From positions 1 to 6,646 of the forward strand of contig JAPOYQ010000106.1 in NCBI GenBank assembly GCA_026706505.1: a DNA stretch of 6,646 nucleotides, in the 5' to 3' direction. Below are positions 4,954-6,646 of this stretch, piece by piece. Each line of letters starts with the position of its first letter. Within the stretch, counting starts at the first letter, position 1. The notes under the pieces were generated by a model. The model was given only the letters and a program-made list of their open reading frames with translations, did no database searches and was not told where the DNA came from. Origin of the DNA: Gemmatimonadota bacterium. Lineage in GTDB: Bacteria; Latescibacterota; UBA2968; UBA8231. The position numbers and the translations under genes were made by a program.

Positions 4954-6646
4954 TCAGTAGGCCACGGAAACGATTTGGCTGACCTGATCGGTGCGTGCGT
5001 CTCCGCTGACTTCGACACGCAGGACGTAGTTCCCTGGTGCCACTAGACTGCCAGAGTGACCGCGTCCGTCCCATTCCAAGGCCACTCGTCCGGCCACTTG
5101 CTCTTCTTCGCTCAGAAGATGCACCTGTCGCCCGGTTAGGTCGAAAATAGCTACTCGCACGGTGCGCGGGTCCAGTACTTTGAGCAGATTGAATTCGAGG
5201 GCGAGCCGGTCGCTAATGCCGTCGCCGTTGGGAGTTAGCAACTGGGTTGAGATCGTCAGATTATCGAGCAGACCGGGGTCCGCGGGCAAGGCTACGGATA
5301 CCGTCTCGCTCGCCACGGCCTCGCTGGCATCCCCCGCGTCAACCTGTTGTACCTGATCTTCCAGATTGCTGTTGAAGAGCAAAGCGTCAAAACGAGTCTG
5401 GTTGAGGTAAAGCGTACTCTCGAAAGCGATCTCCAAAAGCCCCGAGCGCCGCACGGTGCGGTCGAGGACGAGCAGGGTCCCGTCGTCCCGCTCCTCGATT
5501 TGGACGGTGGTTTCTTCCCCGTTGATGTGCAAGGTCTTGAAGCGCACCGCGGCCGACGAACTCAGCAGGATTTGGTCGAATCCTCGGTTGGCCGAAGTTG
5601 CGGTTGCGCGGAGGAAATAGGTGAAATTTTGCGGCGCGCCCGGCTCGACCTCGGCTGGGTAGATTTCCGCCTGCGTCTGTTGCACCAGCGGTGGGTGGAA
5701 GTGCAGGGTCAGCGTTTCCAGTGCTGGGGCGCTGAACGGATCTTCGCTCAAAAGCTGTACCTCGATTTGGGCAAACTGCCGAGGTCCTGGCGACAAAAAA
5801 CCCTGGCCGGAAACCTCGTAAACCGGACTCCAGTTGCTCCAGTCCGAGCCTATTGTGCGCACCGTGTCGATCCGTCCGCGAAAAGAGGGAATGAGCTTGT
5901 CGTATTTCCTTGCGGAGACTTCTTTGCCGTTCTTGTCGTAGAAAGAGTACTCCTCGTCGAGCAAATTGCCGGTGCGGCTGCGAATTTCTAGGCGAGTAGC
6001 GGGCGGCACTTGGGCTTGCCAATCGAGCGCTGAGATCGTCTTTTGCCCGCCCAAGTCGAAAATCGGCGAGAGCGCCGTCAAGGCGGCGGGAAATCCTTCG
6101 CCAAAGACTTGAAACTCCGCAGTCGTGCCCGAGAGCGCGCCAGAGGTCATGCCAAAGAGGAGCCGGACGTAGCGCAACTTCATCGGAGGGAAGCGCTCCT
6201 CAAAGTGGACGATGTCGCGGCGGTTGCGCAGCGATTCAGGCAAGTCTCCCAGTGAGATCCAGCGCAGCGATCCGTCCGGGGCCAGCGATCCGTCCGACCC
6301 CGACATCTTGTACCACAGGTAATTGATGGACCCAAAGCGGGTGCGGGCCCTCTCGCCGGTCGTCGGCAGCCCGGTGAAATCCCCCAACAACCGCACTCGA
6401 TCGACCCAAAAGAGCACGCCCAAGTCTAGGATAAAAAGCCCCACCGGCGTCACCCCGCGTCCCTCCTTGCGACCCCAATACGAGGTGATATCTCCGTCAA
6501 TTAGGTTGCGGCTGATCAAGGGGTTCTCATGGCGCTCATCCCGGCCGGAGCCGACCAAGCTATGCACGTCGATCTGACCGCCGCGCTCGCGCGCGCCCAA
6601 GGACATTTTGTCGCCTTCGCTCTCTACCGACAACTCGCTGAGCTGG
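4954..6646 (-). CDS. Discoidin-like / FlgD-Ig-like multidomain surface or secreted protein, C-terminal part (5' end outside window)
   Basis: The frame is open to the right edge and ends at TGA (4956-4954). Numbering from a TTG at 6633, 559 residues are visible. Residues about 40-178 resemble a discoidin (F5/8 type C) beta-sandwich: NLIDGDITSYW, then LDLGVLFWVDRVRLLGD, LRYVRLLF and the closing AEFQVFGEG. Residues 187-315 form another beta-rich region ending in LETLTLHF. Residues 320-450 are beta-rich with an acidic linker. Residues 455-559 are a FlgD-like Ig domain: TPNGDGISD (467-475), VRVAIFDLTGRQVHLL (492-507), WDGRGHSGSLVAPGNYVLRVEV (521-542). Such terminal domains are common on exported proteins of FCB-group bacteria and may act in surface attachment or sorting. 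No signal peptide is seen because the true start is outside: the frame continues past the TTG to the edge with no stop. The ligand is unknown. Confidence 0.75.
   Translation of the reverse strand, partial: QLSELSVESEGDKMSLGARERGGQIDVHSLVGSGRDERHENPLISRNLIDGDITSYWGRKEGRGVTPVGLFILDLGVLFWVDRVRLLGDFTGLPTTGERARTRFGSINYLWYKMSGSDGSLAPDGSLRWISLGDLPESLRNRRDIVHFEERFPPMKLRYVRLLFGMTSGALSGTTAEFQVFGEGFPAALTALSPIFDLGGQKTISALDWQAQVPPATRLEIRSRTGNLLDEEYSFYDKNGKEVSARKYDKLIPSFRGRIDTVRTIGSDWSNWSPVYEVSGQGFLSPGPRQFAQIEVQLLSEDPFSAPALETLTLHFHPPLVQQTQAEIYPAEVEPGAPQNFTYFLRATATSANRGFDQILLSSSAAVRFKTLHINGEETTVQIEERDDGTLLVLDRTVRRSGLLEIAFESTLYLNQTRFDALLFNSNLEDQVQQVDAGDASEAVASETVSVALPADPGLLDNLTISTQLLTPNGDGISDRLALEFNLLKVLDPRTVRVAIFDLTGRQVHLLSEEEQVAGRVALEWDGRGHSGSLVAPGNYVLRVEVSGDARTDQVSQIVSVAY

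Noticed and set aside
5347..6022. Open frames of about 210 codons on both strands within the discoidin/FlgD-Ig gene
   Set aside because: Both are out of frame with the well-supported multidomain protein and show no domain; the minus-strand one is rich in Arg, Pro and Ala, as expected from a frame shadow.

Overview
The window is a GC-rich bacterial chromosomal segment, probably from an uncultivated lineage. The C-terminal FlgD-like Ig domain on a large extracellular-type protein, together with a cluster of TIM-barrel epimerase, DJ-1/PfpI and aldo/keto reductase genes, would fit the FCB group or a neighbour such as Latescibacterota or Poribacteria. This is a guess from gene content. No rRNA, tRNA, transposase, integrase or CRISPR array is visible.

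Layout from left to right. (1) The 3' end of a CinA/MoaB-type molybdopterin-binding-domain protein on + (2-373). (2) A large convergent gene on - (449-2185) whose C-terminus is a PcfJ-like domain and whose N-terminus is the short helical module usually found in front of ankyrin repeats. It has its own candidate promoter (2320-2348), a 128-base leader rich in inverted repeats, and an intrinsic-type terminator just after the stop. (3) A two-gene operon on -, DJ-1/PfpI-like (3235-3831) followed by a sugar-phosphate isomerase/epimerase-type TIM barrel (2411-3238). The two overlap by four bases, with the second gene's Shine-Dalgarno inside the first. (4) A divergent aldo/keto-reductase-like gene on + (3951-4826) with an ideal Shine-Dalgarno and a GTG start. 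(5) A convergent intergenic gap holding a palindromic element that resembles a widespread dispersed repeat (4854-4905). (6) The 3' part of a gene on - (4954 to the window edge) for a multi-domain beta-sandwich protein: discoidin-like domain, middle sandwich and terminal FlgD-like Ig domain.

The three enzyme-like genes in the middle (isomerase/epimerase fold, AKR fold, DJ-1 fold) share a 119-base divergent control region. Together they look like a small sugar, cyclitol or reactive-carbonyl metabolism cassette, though the substrate cannot be read from the sequence. No gene set in this window clearly amounts to a new system. The best candidates for a second look are the ankyrin-module/PcfJ fusion with its structured leader, and the aldo/keto reductase with an altered active-site loop.
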